Source: Odontesthes bonariensis
Lineage: Eukaryota; Chordata; Actinopteri; Atheriniformes; Atherinopsidae
NCBI RefSeq assembly: GCF_027942865.1
Contig: NC_134524.1
Location: 20,265,536-20,329,535, forward strand
Direction of reading: 5' to 3'
DNA: 64,000 bases
Shown here: piece after piece, positions 11,251 to 23,168 of the stretch
Numbering within the stretch: the stretch's first letter is position 1
Layout of the letters: each line of letters starts with the position of its first letter
Made by a program: the position numbers and the translations under genes
Notes under the pieces: model-generated
The model's input: only the letters and a program-made list of their open reading frames with translations
What the model was told of the DNA's origin: nothing
Database searches by the model: none

Positions 11251-13126
11251 ATGGACAACCGACTGGTCCTCGCTGTTCTCTTGGTAGTGAATTCCTGGGG
11301 ATTTATGGGCACCCATGCACAGAACACAACAACAGCATCAGTAAACAGCACTGCAACCACGACAACAGCATCAGTAAACAACGCTACAACCACGGCAGCA
11401 TCATCAGTAAACAACGCTACAACCACGGCAGCATCATCAGTAAACAACGCTACAACCACGGCAGCATCATCAGTAAACAACGCTACAACCACGGCAGCAT
11501 CATCAGTAAACAACGCTACAACCACGGCAGCATCATCAGTAAACAACGCTACAACCACGGCAGCATCATCAGTAAACAACGCTACAACCACGGCAGCATC
11601 ATCAGTAAACAACCCTACAACCATGACAATAGCGTCAACGAGCAGCAATTCAACAAATTCATCCACAACTCTCACAACAAACACAACAGTGGTACTTCTT
11701 GCGGTGAGTGACCTCATTAAACAAAACAAAAAAGCAATGTTCAAGAGCGGAGGGCAGAACACTGCTGCAAGGTTGCTTTTGTGCCTCCCTTGTGTTTGTA
11801 AGGGATCTTCTTTCTTTTTCAGACAAGTATTTCCAGGGCTGAGTGTGGAACCCAGCAGCTCTGTGCTGCTGAGCCTTCTGAGTGCGACCCCTCCACAACA
11901 AGTTCCTGTTTCCTTCTCGGTGCCAAGCAGCAGATGGGTCAAAACTTTGAGTTTGTGCTCTCAGGAGAGTCAGAAGGCTACATTGCAGCATCCCTGTTGA
12001 CTGGCAGCACTCAAGTATGCTAAGTTTCACCACTCAGTTGTAGATGAAAGAACCAGGAGTCCGTACAAATGATTGAAAACCAGAACCATTAAACCTGCCT
12101 GCTTTTGTTCCACAGGGAGTCAACGGCACAACCTACGTCTGTGCGAATAACAAGAGCGTTGTTCAATTTTTTGGAGCTCTCCTCGCCGGTGACCAACTGA
12201 CAAAGACACAGGTAAGTTCTACTGACATGTCTTCTTCTGGTAAACTTTCAAACCTTCTGCTTCCTCCTGAAGAGCACTTTGGGGCTTGCTAAAGGAAAAA
12301 CCTGAGAATGATGTCTGCGCCGATGAGGACACTCATAGGAGTCGCATTTCCCTCCGGATGGTTGTAGGGGCCCTACTTTACAGGATGCCATTATGGGTTA
12401 TACTTAAGGGGATAGCAAACAGCCTACTTTATTATTTCAGTGGAAGGACTTTTTTAATTATTTTTTGGTTGCAAAATTTCATTTTCTTTGCTCTGCAGCT
12501 ACCTGTGAACTCTGTGAGGGGGAGGATCAGTGGAACCCAAATCCAGTGTGCCTTTCAAGCCACCGTACCAGACACGGCAACGAGAACAACAGCAAGTTTC
12601 GCACTCTTAGTCTCCAAAGGAACGTTCGATGCAGGTAAGCTAACATCCGACCATCACGATACATATGAACCTTCAAGTGAGACCCATCATCATGGGGATC
12701 ATCACAGATGACTCACTGATATTTCCAGAAGGCAAACACATTAGCAGTGATCTTGCTGCCCCTTTTGTGCTCGCTCTCTCAGCTTCTGGAACTTTGGGAA
12801 CCCCCAACACCTTGATAAGGACCCCTGTTGTGATGCTGGCTGAGCCTAACACTACAGTCACCAATGTTCAGTCCATCACTACAACGGCTATGCCAACAGT
12901 AGGAGGCAACACGGCTCATGCAGTTACACACCAACAGTCCCTGTTTCAAGGTAAGCAAAGGAGAGTTTCTGAAGTGGTTATCTCAGACTTTAGTATTAAA
13001 ATATAAAAAAAAGGAAATGTGCAAAAATGCCCTAACATTTGTTTTTCTGGTTCCCCTTTACCCCCCACCGTAGTGCTGCTGGTCACTGTGAGTGTCCTGG
13101 TTTTCACTATGCTACAAAGAGACTGA
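11251..13126 (+). CDS. Secreted/anchored mucin-like DOMON protein, gene A (365 aa, six coding exons)
   Basis: Coding exons: 11251-11703, 11823-12014, 12116-12211, 12499-12634, 12783-12950, 13074-13126. All have GT-AG borders and the sum is 1098 bases in frame, with phases 0,0,0,1,1. Residues 1-23 are a signal peptide (MDNRLVLAVLLV... GTHA). Residues about 24-150 are Thr/Ala/Ser/Asn-rich with 11-residue repeats, a mucin-like stalk. Residues 152-292 hold six cysteines in the order CG-x4-C, ECDPS, SCF, YVC, IQC, with GYIAAS and NGTTYVC motifs. This pattern fits the DOMON fold found in FRRS1-type ferric reductases and other extracellular proteins, where it binds haem or sugar. The C-terminus VLLVTVSVLVFTML plus QRD suggests a GPI signal or short membrane anchor. 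There is no cytochrome b561 or reductase part. Function unknown; probably a cell-surface or secreted glycoprotein. Its tandem paralogue is at 18683-20615. Confidence 0.8.
11369..11620 (+). repeat. 33-bp coding minisatellite in gene A
   Basis: Unit ACAACCACGGCAGCATCATC followed by AGTAAACAACGCT encodes T-T-T-A-A-S-S-V-N-N-A. Seven units carry NNAT and an eighth NNPT. Each intact unit supplies one N-glycosylation sequon and several Thr/Ser for O-glycans. The units are almost identical at base level, so the array is young or homogenised. Confidence 0.9.
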
Positions 13127-13935
13127 CTTCTGCCACGCCTGAAAGAATGTGAAACGGCTTGATGCAACCACATTAAAACTTCTGAAGATAAACGTTTAAA
13201 GCTCAAAGGGAAGTTTATGATACCCAGTGCATCCCTGATTAATAAGATTCATTCTGCGCTCAACAGCTTTCTGACTGCTTTTCATAATTGTTGAAGCCTC
13301 TGAAGCAAAAGGCACAGTCATATTGTAATTAGGAGCGTAACGTGACATACACTTATTTAACCTCAGGACTGCTGGATCTCTGTTCTGTGTTACAACATAA
13401 ACAACCTTTATAATGCCTAAAAATGGAGTACAAATATTAAGCTTTACTATCATTTTGCTAAAGTGATGCAAAACGAGGGACCATGTTTTTTTTTTGTTTT
13501 TTTTTTAATCAGCTTGTGTAACAGTCTCTACAAATTTGGGGTTTTGAGGTCTGGTTACCTTAAAGCCCACATTCTGTTGGTTAAAATCATACTCAAAGAG
13601 TTAGTAGTAACCTGTCTCACAGGATGATAACTGGATACTCTGTGGGTTTTACAACTCATTCACATCTATGTGTAAGCAATGATATCTATTTTCCCTTATA
13701 GTGTCACTAATGCTGAAGCCATTGATTGACAAATGTTTGTGGTGTTGTGGTTTTATTCTGTTATTCTTTGCTATGACAGCATTGATGATTATTCAACAGT
13801 GCTTACATTATGAAGCCATCACTGGCTGATATGTTTATGCAAGCCTGATGATTCCACAGAATGCTACATGAGATACCAAATACAGGTGAAAGTGATTGTG
13901 TACATTTTCCTATTGCAAGTACTGTGTTTTTTTTT

Positions 13936-14624
13936 TAGGGCTAGGCAACGATTAAAATTTTTAATCTAATTAATCACATGATTTCCCTGATTAATCACAA
14001 TTAATCACATTTGTACACAAAATCCAAAAATGAATTCAAAAGTAGTGTATAGCCTTTAGCATTTAGTTTTATTTTAAATGTGCTGCCATATAAATGAAAG
14101 TGCCATAACATTTGTTGTGCAAACACACTTCTAACTTCAGCATCTTTATGTAGTTTTTATGTAGAAGCCTCGCTCCTCTGTCTGATTCCTTGAATGACTT
14201 GCTGCTATCAGTTGTGTGTTTTGCCTTTAAATGATATTTTAGACTGGAACTACTACGGTGAGAAGACAATTCAACTTGGCAGTGTTTACAGATGACTTTG
14301 GTTCTGTCGACTCCGCCGTCTGGAAGAACTTTAAAATGAAAATGGCCGAGTAAAAGTTCCGTACCCTTCTCCATTTTTGGTGGATCCGCCGATTACTTTC
14401 TTTTCCGGTTCCGCAGCAGACCTTTACAAAATAAAAGCCTGTGAGCAACAGACTTTTACAATAATAAAACCGATTTAAAGAAAAACAAAAAAAAACCTGC
14501 GTTAATAATATTTAAATTATTTACTAAAAAGTAATAAATTATTTAATAATATTATAAAATATTTATTGGCGATAAATAATTAGCGAGTTAGCGCGATAAT
14601 AACGAGTTAACTCGCCCAGCCCTA
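13936..14624 (-). mobile_element. hAT-type transposon with BED-finger remnant
   Basis: Termini TAGGGCTAGGC (left) and GCCCAGCCCTA (right) are inverted repeats. The insertion is absent from the same place in gene B, so borders can be read from the paralogue. The flanks are T-runs, so an 8-bp duplication cannot be proved. It has internal AT-rich TAATCAC repeats. Confidence 0.75.
14069..14374 (-). pseudogene. hAT transposase N-terminal fragment (BED zinc finger)
   Basis: Minus-strand frame of 101 codons with VICKHCQVELSSH and SLKYHLKAKH, the C-x2-C ... H-x4-H arrangement of a BED finger as in ZBED/hAT transposases. There is no catalytic (DDE) or dimerisation domain. It lies inside 13936-14624 and is a remnant of the element, not a host gene. 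Confidence 0.65.
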
Positions 14625-14799
14625 GTTTTTTTAAATAAAGACATTAAGTTAATATATTTGTCTTGGTGTTGCTGTGGTTCTTGATGCACTCATGAAATTG
14701 TTGGGAAATAGAGAACACTAGACTTGTGATCTTAACCCGAACCATTAGCATTTGTCAACTTTTGGAGTGATAATTTTTTTTTTTTTAATCAGTTTTCAG

Positions 14800-16260
14800 C
14801 ACTTAAGACACCTAATGTCGTAACTGCTGTCCAACTCTTGTACTTTGTCATCAGCCTAAATCACCAGTATGGAATTGCAACATCTCTACAGAGAAGAGTT
14901 TACTTTAGAAGCACACAATACAAAGGCTATTCTTAATCAAATCTTAACCTTCTTATTGTTTCACTGTACTTAGGCATTGTAACACCTCATGTCACAATGC
15001 TGAAGTATCTGTTGTGATCATACCGACAAAGAACTCTATTGTTAGGTATTTTTCTGTTCAATGCGCCTTCACAAAATTCGATGGAGTTTGAACGTGGGCC
15101 AAAACGATCACAAGACAAGTTTTGAGAAGTCAGCCCCTCCTCCTCGATACTAACCAAACAGGCTTAACACAGCACAATTTGACCTAAGGTGACTCGTGTA
15201 ACACACTGCGTCATTCTTTCACGAGGCTTCCGAGCACCGGTAGCTTGATCAACTATATCCTGGAAAATAAATAGATTCAGGTCGACAACAGCAATCGCTG
15301 AAAGAAAGAAAACAAGGAAAAACATAAAAAGTTGAACTCTTTTACACTGCAAAAAAAAACTTTTACCAGGGATTTAACAATCCACTCAAAAAAAATTAAC
15401 TACCGGTTGTCTTTGTAATTAAACAGACAGCCTTTTCAGACATGTGCCTGCTGGCATTAGATCAATTCATTTTGAATCCGAGGCCACCGTGCCCATCAAA
15501 CATTAACATGTTGGCGTTGTTGTAGGCGTGTTCCTGTATCTTTCTAAACAAATATAGGCGGAAAAAATGGCTACTTATCCACTATTCATAAAGCAGATGA
15601 ACAAAGCACCAACGAATGCTTCAACTGAACCGTGTTTGAGGTGCCAACTCAGGTATTCAGTGACTACTGTGCTGATTAAATGAGTCACACATTAACTAAG
15701 GGTTGTATGAACACCAGATAAAGTGCTCAACATACACGTTGTTGTAGTTCCTGCTACAGTCATCTCCAAGTTAGTATAAAATAAGCGAATGTAGACGCTT
15801 TTTCATTATTTAAAGTCTTGTGGACTGCCAGTTGACCCAAGACCAGCTCCTACTGCAGGTTGGTGGTATCCCACTTCAAGCCATCTCACGTTTCTGACTC
15901 TATGACCACGTTTCCTGCCCATTCTGCGGCTGACAAGAGGGTAACGTTTCCCCGCGGCTTACAAAGAGTCAGACAAGTTGCACAAGGTCAAAACAATGTC
16001 AGCTGCCAACCACAACTGGTACTCGTTTAGCTTTTTAAGAGATGAAAATGAAAGCAGCCTCGGGATCATTTGCCACAACAGCGTGGGTGTTTTTTGTTTA
16101 AAAAAAAAAAAAGTGTGTTTGTGTGCCAGTCATTGTACCAAACGTGGTGTTGAAAACACCAACTACGAGTTAGCTTTGAGTTCTGTGGTTTACATGAGAG
16201 TCTTTGATAAGACTTTGCCAACTTTACAACATTTTGCAGACGTTGGAAGCACTGTGTGAC
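14800..16260. other. Spacer between gene A and gene B, left part
   Basis: Similarity to gene B's downstream flank stops near 14800. No gene or named repeat is seen from there to 16260. Confidence 0.5.
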
Positions 16261-16266
16261 AATTTG

Positions 16267-16668
16267 TGGTCACGGTTTGGAGGTGGAGGCAAAGGAAGAC
16301 CCAGATGCAGACACGGGACAGGATGAAACTTAAAGTCCATTTGTTTAAGAACAAAAAAAAAAAATTTTTTTAATCACAGCAATGCTGGGGTAGCAAAAAA
16401 CTAAACTAGAACACCTAAGGAAAAATAACAAAAAACACAACTAGACTGTACATAAAAAAAAGGAACATGAATCAGATTGACGGAGGATCTAACGAAGAAT
16501 GAAGAGAACTGGGAGACTAAATACTGTGGGGAGAGTGATTAGTGAGAAGGTATAGCTGAGGATGATTAACACAGGTGAAGGGAGTGGAGCTGACGACCGG
16601 CAGGAGGGAACTGAGGAAAGATGAGGAAATGCCGAGGCTAAACAGAAAAACAAACACAGATCGTGACA
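16267..16668 (-). mobile_element. Interspersed repeat, possible small solo LTR
   Basis: Plus-strand ends are TGGTCACGG and TCGTGACA, so the minus strand reads TGTCACGA... to ...CCGTGACCA. On the minus strand a TATTTA box (near 16523) and an ATTAAA near 16370 would fit an LTR. No target duplication was found. It could instead be a non-LTR or DNA element. Confidence 0.35.
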
Positions 16669-16679
16669 GTTTCTTTGGC

Positions 16680-17825
16680 TAAGAATGAGTCAGGTGACCG
16701 GGTGGAAGGACTGGTGATCAGACAGCCGAATGGTCTCTGGCTCTGTTTCATTTGACAGATTGGCAGATTGTGCAACTGAACATAATCCAACATTTTGGCT
16801 GTTATACCGATACGTAATCCATGGACACTTCTGCAATGAAAAAGATTGAAAACTGCTGAATTAAATCCTTCTTTATACCACTCGCTGTAGTGTCAGGTGG
16901 ATTTCAACATCACTCGAATTGCATGATGATATATTTGTTTTAAAATAAACAGTAGCCATGAACTTTTAGATATAAAAGCATAATGCTGTCTTCCAGCAAT
17001 TATTATGGAATTGATCTATTATTGTATTTTAAACCTTTGCAAGTTTATACTCCCTCTACGCGGCAGTTAAATGGATAAAATCTCATATTTCTAAGTCAAC
17101 TCTGATGCAATTACGCCTTTTTAAAAGGAGCAGATCAGTTCACATAATTCCTACTGTTCATTATAACATAAGTACAGTTCAGAGTTGCCTGGACTTGCCT
17201 GCCTTAGAGCAAACATTCACAAGAAACCACAGAATACAATGGTGATCATGAAAACACACACGAGAGCTTGCGTTTCCACCGACAAACCAGTTCTTAGCAT
17301 TGTTTTACTGGTTTCGTTGACTAGCCTGTAGACTTTGACACTGCAGTGTGTTGTTGTTACATCTTAAGGCAAAAAGACACCTTAAGACATTTACACTGCA
17401 GGAGGTTTACGGGGAGTTTAATGTAAAGGTGGCCTGCACAAACACACGAGTCTTCCTTTAAAATCTTTAAGGTGGCAATGGAGAAGAACAACATTGAGGA
17501 TTTAAGACCAACCTCTCATCAAAGTTGAAGGAGGCTGGACACAAATGCGAGTTGTTTCTTGGGGGGTTTTATGTTGTCCAAAACAGACCAAATGTAACTA
17601 TTCATAACTCACAGAAACACTGACAGGTTTCAGATGAAGATCAGTCTTATCATCAGTGGAATAGTTTAAAAATGTGTAGAGTCATCACAAAGACACGACA
17701 AAGATGCTAAACCAGATTAGGGAGATCAACTGAAAGGCACATTTAAGTTTTGTGAGTCCTCGGGAAAGGAATGTAAAAAAAAAAATATCGGAAACTGCTA
17801 TGCTTGAAAAAACTATGACGTGCCT
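16680..17825. other. Spacer upstream of gene B
   Basis: No coding or RNA feature recognised. The duplication unit shared with gene A begins at about 17831. Confidence 0.5.
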
Positions 17826-17924
17826 AGCTTCATACCTGTTTTCCACCATGTCACGCCCTTACACTAATTTCCCCCACACATTCTGGAAATTCGAGTGAAG
17901 CTAGAGTTTTCTCTTTTCTTATGT

Positions 17925-18109
17925 GGTCATTGTCTTGTCCCCTCCCCTCCCATTTGGTTTAAATAGGGACGCAGAGACAACAGGTGTCACAACTTCACCT
18001 GAGAGCCTGCTGGGGACATCAGAGACAGTCCATCTGCTAGTCATACCGGAGAATAAGGAACTACGCATCTTTTTGCTCTTGACATCATTTGCATTGAAGA
18101 CATCTACAG
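17925..18109 (+). promoter_or_regulatory. Promoter and non-coding first exon of gene B
   Basis: TTTAAAT at 17958-17964 acts as TATA-like box. Exon 1 ends at 18109 with donor CTACAG|GTAGGC. It differs from gene A's promoter by only scattered bases. Confidence 0.6.
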
Positions 18110-18682
18110 GTAGGCAAAGACAACCGTTGACCATTCTGAAAGGTTTTCTTTCGCAATACTGCATCATATATTCATTATTGGCTGTTTTAGTTACATTATG
18201 AGTAATAATGATCAAGAACAGTAGTTACTAGTAACAAGTAAGAATAACACATTTTCAGATGAACTTTCAATAGAAACCATTCTTTTTTTGCAATTCTACA
18301 TTTTATTTCTCCAAACCAAAATAAGCCATATTACATGTTAAACCTGCCGCCCCATTCCTGAGAAATATATGAATATTATTGAAATATTGATACAAATTTT
18401 ATTACAACAGAGGCTCATCTTATTCATGTAACTTGAGAATAATCAGAATTATTTTTTCATAAAAGGAAGATTTCAAATTTGATACTATTTCCCTCCTATG
18501 GAATGAATTCAATTTAAGATGCTAACATCTGTGCATAATAGTCCTAATTTCTACATTTCTGTGTTAAATCATCACTTTTACTGAGTGTCATCTTTTTTAA
18601 AGATATTACTCAATAAAGTCTTCTTATTGAGTTTTTTCCCACTGCATCACTTTAATAAGCGATCCTTTTCTCTTTTCTAGAC

Positions 18683-20615
18683 ATGGACAACCGACTGGTC
18701 CTCGCTGTTCTCTTGGTGACACTGTCCTGGGGATTTATGGGCACCCATGCGCAGAACACGACAACAGCATCAGTAAACAGCACTGCAACCATGACAACAG
18801 CATCAGTAAACAACGCTACAACCACGGCAGCATCATCAGTAAACAACGCTACAACCACTCTGGCAGCAGGGGGACAAAACGCAACCACTCCGGCAGCAGG
18901 GGGACAAAACGCAACCACTCCGGCAGCAGGGGGACAAAACGCAACCACTCCGGCAGCAGGGGGACAAAACGCAACCACTCCAGCAGCAGGGGGACAAAAC
19001 GCAACCACTCCGGCAGCAGGGGGACGAAACGCAACCACTCCGGCAGCAGGGGGACAAAACGCAACCACTCCGGCAGCAGGGGGACATAACGCAACCACTC
19101 CGGCAGCAGGGGGACAAAACGCAACCACTCCGGCAGCAGGGGGACAAAACGCAACCACTCCGGCAGCAGGGGGACAAAACGCAACCACTCCAGCACCAGG
19201 ACTGATTTTGTTGCCTTCTGTGGTGAGTGATACTATGATACAAATAATGTATTACAATATATTACATATATTACAGAATTAAAAAAAAAGAACATAATAC
19301 AAAAAATAGCATAGTCTACATCACTGTTGTGAAAATGTTTTTCACCTTCCTTACAGGCACCTCTTTCAAGGACAGGATGCGGTTTACAAAAGCTCTGTGG
19401 GGCCGAGCCCTCCAAATGTGACCCCTCATCAAAGGGATCGTGTTTCTTTTTTTCGGCCAAGCAGCAGAGGAATCAAACATTTGAATTTGAGCTCTCAGGA
19501 CAATCACAAGGCTACATTGCCCTCTCTCTATCGACCGATACCAAAATTGTACGTCAAGTTCCGCCATTTTAGATGAATGCACCGTGTAATGTAACCCTAG
19601 GCCAATCATATCGTGTGAAGGCATCTGTGCTTAACATATCCCATCTCCCATGTTTGGTTCTACACCACAGGGTGGCAACGACACAACCTACATCTGTGTG
19701 AACAACAGTGGGAAGGTTCAATTCAAGACTGCGCTCCTGGACAATGACATTCTGACTCTAACAACGGTGAGTTACACTTTCCACTGTGAAGGGGTGGTGA
19801 GGATGTATTTTTTACAGAAGTCCACTGTATTCATAATTACTTACATTTATGATCATGATCAAATGATACGAGGCCTTAATTTTTTGTTCTACAAGTCAAA
19901 TACTGAAATTAGACTTACTGATTTATAACTCCTACATGGTATTTTACATATATATATATATATATATATATAGTAGGTATAATTGTATTCAACACCATAA
20001 TTATCTTCTCTTAAAATGTGCAGCTGAGCGTAAGTTCTACGAATGCCAGCACCAATGGAAGCAACATCCAGTGTGTCTTTGTGGCCACAGTGCCAGACTC
20101 AGCTACTCCAGCCACTCGAGCAGCAGGCTTCTCCGTCTCACTCTTCAATGGAACTTTCAATGCCAGTAAGTGTCACCCTGCGCGCTCAGAACAATCAGCT
20201 GCCAGAGAACATCCCGATGAATGGCTTTTATCACCTTTTTAAAAAAAAAAAATGTTTTCTTTTTCTCTGCCTATTTCTTGTTCTTTCAGCTTCTCAAAGT
20301 TTCGGAGTTCCCACGACCAGACTACAAACCAATGTTGTAAACCTGGCTGAGCCTAACGCCACTGTCATCAATATTAATGCCAACACCACCTCCCAACCCA
20401 CGGCTCACGCGGTTACACACCAGCAGTCCCTGTTTCAAGGTAAGCAAAGGAGAGTTTCTGAAGTGGTTATCTCAGACTTTAGTATTAAAATATAAAAAAA
20501 AGGAAATGTGCAAAAATGCCCTAACATTTGTTTTTCTGGTTCCCCTTTACCCCCCACCGTAGTGCTGCTGGTCACTGTGAGTGTCCTGGTTTTCACCATG
20601 CTACACAGAAACTGA
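18683..20615 (+). CDS. Secreted/anchored mucin-like DOMON protein, gene B (390 aa, six coding exons)
   Basis: Coding exons: 18683-19222, 19357-19548, 19671-19766, 20024-20165, 20290-20439, 20563-20615. The sum is 1173 bases in frame, with the same intron phases as gene A; exons 3, 4 and 7 have identical lengths in both. The signal peptide (residues 1-23) is near-identical to A. The stalk is different: eleven 10-residue units NATTPAAGGQ (variants with R or H). The DOMON part, residues 181-323, keeps all six cysteines, KCDPS, GYIALS and NDTTYIC, but about 58% of residues match A in the first DOMON exon. The C-terminus VLLVTVSVLVFTML plus HRN matches A. The likely role is the same as A: a surface or secreted glycoprotein of unknown ligand. 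Haem or sugar binding is a family property, not shown here. Confidence 0.8.
18852..19200 (+). repeat. 30-bp coding minisatellite in gene B
   Basis: The unit GCAACCACTCCGGCAGCAGG plus GGGACAAAAC encodes A-T-T-P-A-A-G-G-Q-N. Eleven copies are present with one-base variants (GGACGAAAC, GGACATAAC, CCAGCAGC). Every junction makes an Asn-Ala-Thr sequon. The unit is unrelated in base sequence to gene A's 33-bp unit; a short remnant of the A-type unit (SVNNATTT) precedes it. Confidence 0.9.
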
Positions 20616-21440
20616 ATTCTGCCACGCCTAAAAGAATGTGAAACGGCTTGATGCAATCACATTGCAATTACTGAAGATAAACGTTTAAAGCTCAAAGGGA
20701 AGTTTACGATACCCAGTGCATCCCTGATTAATAAGATTCATTCTGCGCTCAACAGCTTTCTGACCACTTTTCATAAGTGTTGAAGCCTCTGAAGCAAAAG
20801 GCACAGTCATATTGTAATTAGGAGCGTAACGTGACATACACTTATTTAACCTCAGGACTGCTGGATCTCTGTTCTTTGTTACAACATAAACAACCTTTAT
20901 AATGCCTAAAAATGGAGTACAAATATTAAGCTTTACTATCATTTTGCTAAAGTGATGCAAAAAGAGGGACCATGTTTTTTTAAATCAGCTTATGTAACAC
21001 TCAAATTTGGGGTTTTGAGGTCTGGTTACCTTAAAGCCCACGTCGATACAGTTGGCTAAAATCATACTCAAAGAGTTAGTAACAACCTGTCAGTCAACAG
21101 GATGATAACTGGATACTCTGTGGGTTTTACAACTCATTCACATTTATGTGTAAGCAATGATATCTATTTTCCCTTTTAGTGTCACTAATGCTGAAGCCAT
21201 TGGTTGATAAATGTTTGTGGTGTTGTTATGGTTTTGTTCTGTTATTCTTTGTTATAACAGCATTGATGATTATTCAACAGTGCTTACATTATGAAGCCAT
21301 CACTGGCTGATATGTTCATGCAAGCCTGATGATTCCACAGAATGCTACATGAGATACCAAATACAGGTGAAAGTGCTTGTGTACATGTTTTCTATTGTAA
21401 TTACTGTGTTTTATAAATAAAGATATTAAGTTAATATATT
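20616..21440 (+). other. 3'UTR of gene B
   Basis: Aligns with gene A's 3'UTR without the hAT insertion. AATAAA at 21416-21421 is followed by T/G-rich sequence. Confidence 0.6.
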
Positions 21441-21559
21441 TGTCTTGGTGTTGCTGTGGTTATTGATGCACTCAAATTGTTGGGAAATAGAGAACACTAG
21501 ACTTCTGATCTTAACCAAAACCTTTAGCATTTTCAACTTTTGGAGTGCTAGCTTTAATT

Positions 21560-22949
21560 TGATCAGTTTTCAGCAAAAAAACAAAAGCAGTTAAGACACT
21601 TAAGCAATTAAAAACATTACTTTTTTATCTGATCTACCATGAATTGAAAAGCCCTCTTTACTTTACTTTAGGTTAGAAAAGTACTCTTTGCTCAACTTTA
21701 TGACCAAAAGAGAGCCACAACATACTGAGTACACCATTGTTAATGTTGTGCTAATGGCTTGATAGGTAAGCTAACATCTAAGGTAAACCAATTGCTAACG
21801 CTACCTATATTACAGCCCTATAACGCAAGCAAACGCTTTTATAAATGCTCCCCTTTAAACAATTATAAACAATGTGGGCTATAGTTTTATTCTCAAAAAC
21901 ATTTACACGTCAGTTTCCCACTTAAGCTAGTTAGCTAAGTTTACAGTCAAAAACTTCACTTCAGTGAGAATTTAAGCATACCTATCAGAAAGGCTTCGTA
22001 TGAAACCTCCACACATTCACATCAAATAAAAACAAAATGTTAATTTGTCGACCCTTAGTACTGTTTTTAAGATGGTAACTATGAACTAAAAGGAGAAAAA
22101 AATTAAGCAAAAACAAGGCTATCCCCCCCCCCCCAAGTTGTTATCAATTTGCAGGTGGATTGATGCTAGATGGAGGTCTTAATTGCCAACATGTCTGTTT
22201 CCAATAAACCTAATTTTCTAAGAAGTTTCATCTTTTTTTTTCTTCTTATCGTCGCTTTTTTGGTTCACCACAAAGTGTAAATCTGTTAAGAATCTGTTTG
22301 ACAGATGCATAATGGAAGACCAGTGGCTCTGGATGTCCAGAGATTCTTTGAATTATAATAGACGGCTATGAAATTTAGACCCTCACCATTTCCACTTGTG
22401 GAGAAATAGCCAGCTGACAACGCTTTCCTCAGGAGGAACTTCAATTTGAACCATTAGCGATCTAGATAGTTTTTAAATGATTATGTATGTAATACATCAC
22501 AGCTAATGTAAATTTTTACTTGTTTTGTGGTGTAAAGACTTATTTTCATGTTCAGATGGAAGAAATTTTTGCAGTTTTCCCCGTAACTCTATTATAATAT
22601 TTATTTATTCATTTTTAACTGAGTTGAAAAGACCATTAGACCACTGATTTAGACTTCTAGTTATTACTTTTATTATATACGTCATAATAAAATGATTAAT
22701 CTGGACTTAAAAGTTATGAAAACTTTTTTATATAAATATTCCAATTGGACATGCAGTCATTTTTAACAATGAGGTTCCTTTGTTTAAAATTGAGTTATTG
22801 TCATGTCACCACAGGCCAGCTCTGTGATGTACGATGGACCTTGCTCTGATCTAACAAAATAAGAAAGCATTGAAGAAACGAAAAAAAGGAATGGTTGCAT
22901 ATTTTTCATAATTATTTGACACTGACGTGAGAATACAATTAATCGGTTT
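21560..22949. other. Intergenic sequence downstream of gene B
   Basis: No gene recognised. A C-run near 22124 is the only simple repeat of note. Confidence 0.5.
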
Positions 22950-22960
22950 CTAGTATCTTT

Positions 22961-23168
22961 TTTTTAAATTATTTTTTGGGGCTTTTTGGGCCTTTATTAT
23001 ATAGGATAGTGAAGAGAGACAGGCAGCAAGGGGGCAGAGAGAGGGGGAATAACACGCAGCAAAGGGCAGTCTGATGTGGGATTCGAACCGGGGCCAGCTG
23101 CTCGAGGACTATAGCCTCTGTACATGGGGCGTCTGCTGTACCCACTGCTGTACCCACTATGCCACAGA
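22961..23168 (-). mobile_element. tRNA-derived SINE, copy 2
   Basis: Minus strand: GTGGCATAGTGGG A-box, GGTTCGAATCC B box, C/T-rich body, and a tail including AATAAAGGCCC. It is flanked by an exact 11-bp direct repeat CTAGTATCTTT at 22950-22960 and 23169-23179. A small internal duplication of GCTGTACCCACT lies in the tRNA head. Confidence 0.9.

Larger units (their letters stand above)
13127..14660 (+). other. 3'UTR of gene A, split by a hAT insertion
   Basis: Sequence after the stop aligns with 20616-21440 after gene B. It ends in AATAAA at 14634-14639 followed by T/G-rich TTGTCTTGGTGTTGCTG, a good cleavage context. Gene B has the same signal at 21416-21421. In gene A, 689 bases of transposon (13936-14624) sit just before this signal. 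Confidence 0.6.

Noticed and set aside
11369..11620. CRISPR array
   Set aside because: Regular repeats without unique spacers, coding, and in a vertebrate genome.
11220..11942. 240-codon minus-strand frame opposite gene A
   Set aside because: Same reason as for gene B: it spans the repeat and continues through an intron.
11251..12000. Gene A as an unspliced 249-codon protein
   Set aside because: The frame runs through intron 2 and out of frame in exon 3; spliced exons give a conserved domain and a match to gene B.
18652..19243. Minus-strand frames of Ala-Gly-Val-Pro or Cys-Arg-Ser repeats opposite gene B
   Set aside because: A mirror image of the coding 30-bp repeat; the plus strand has signal peptide, splice sites and a conserved domain.
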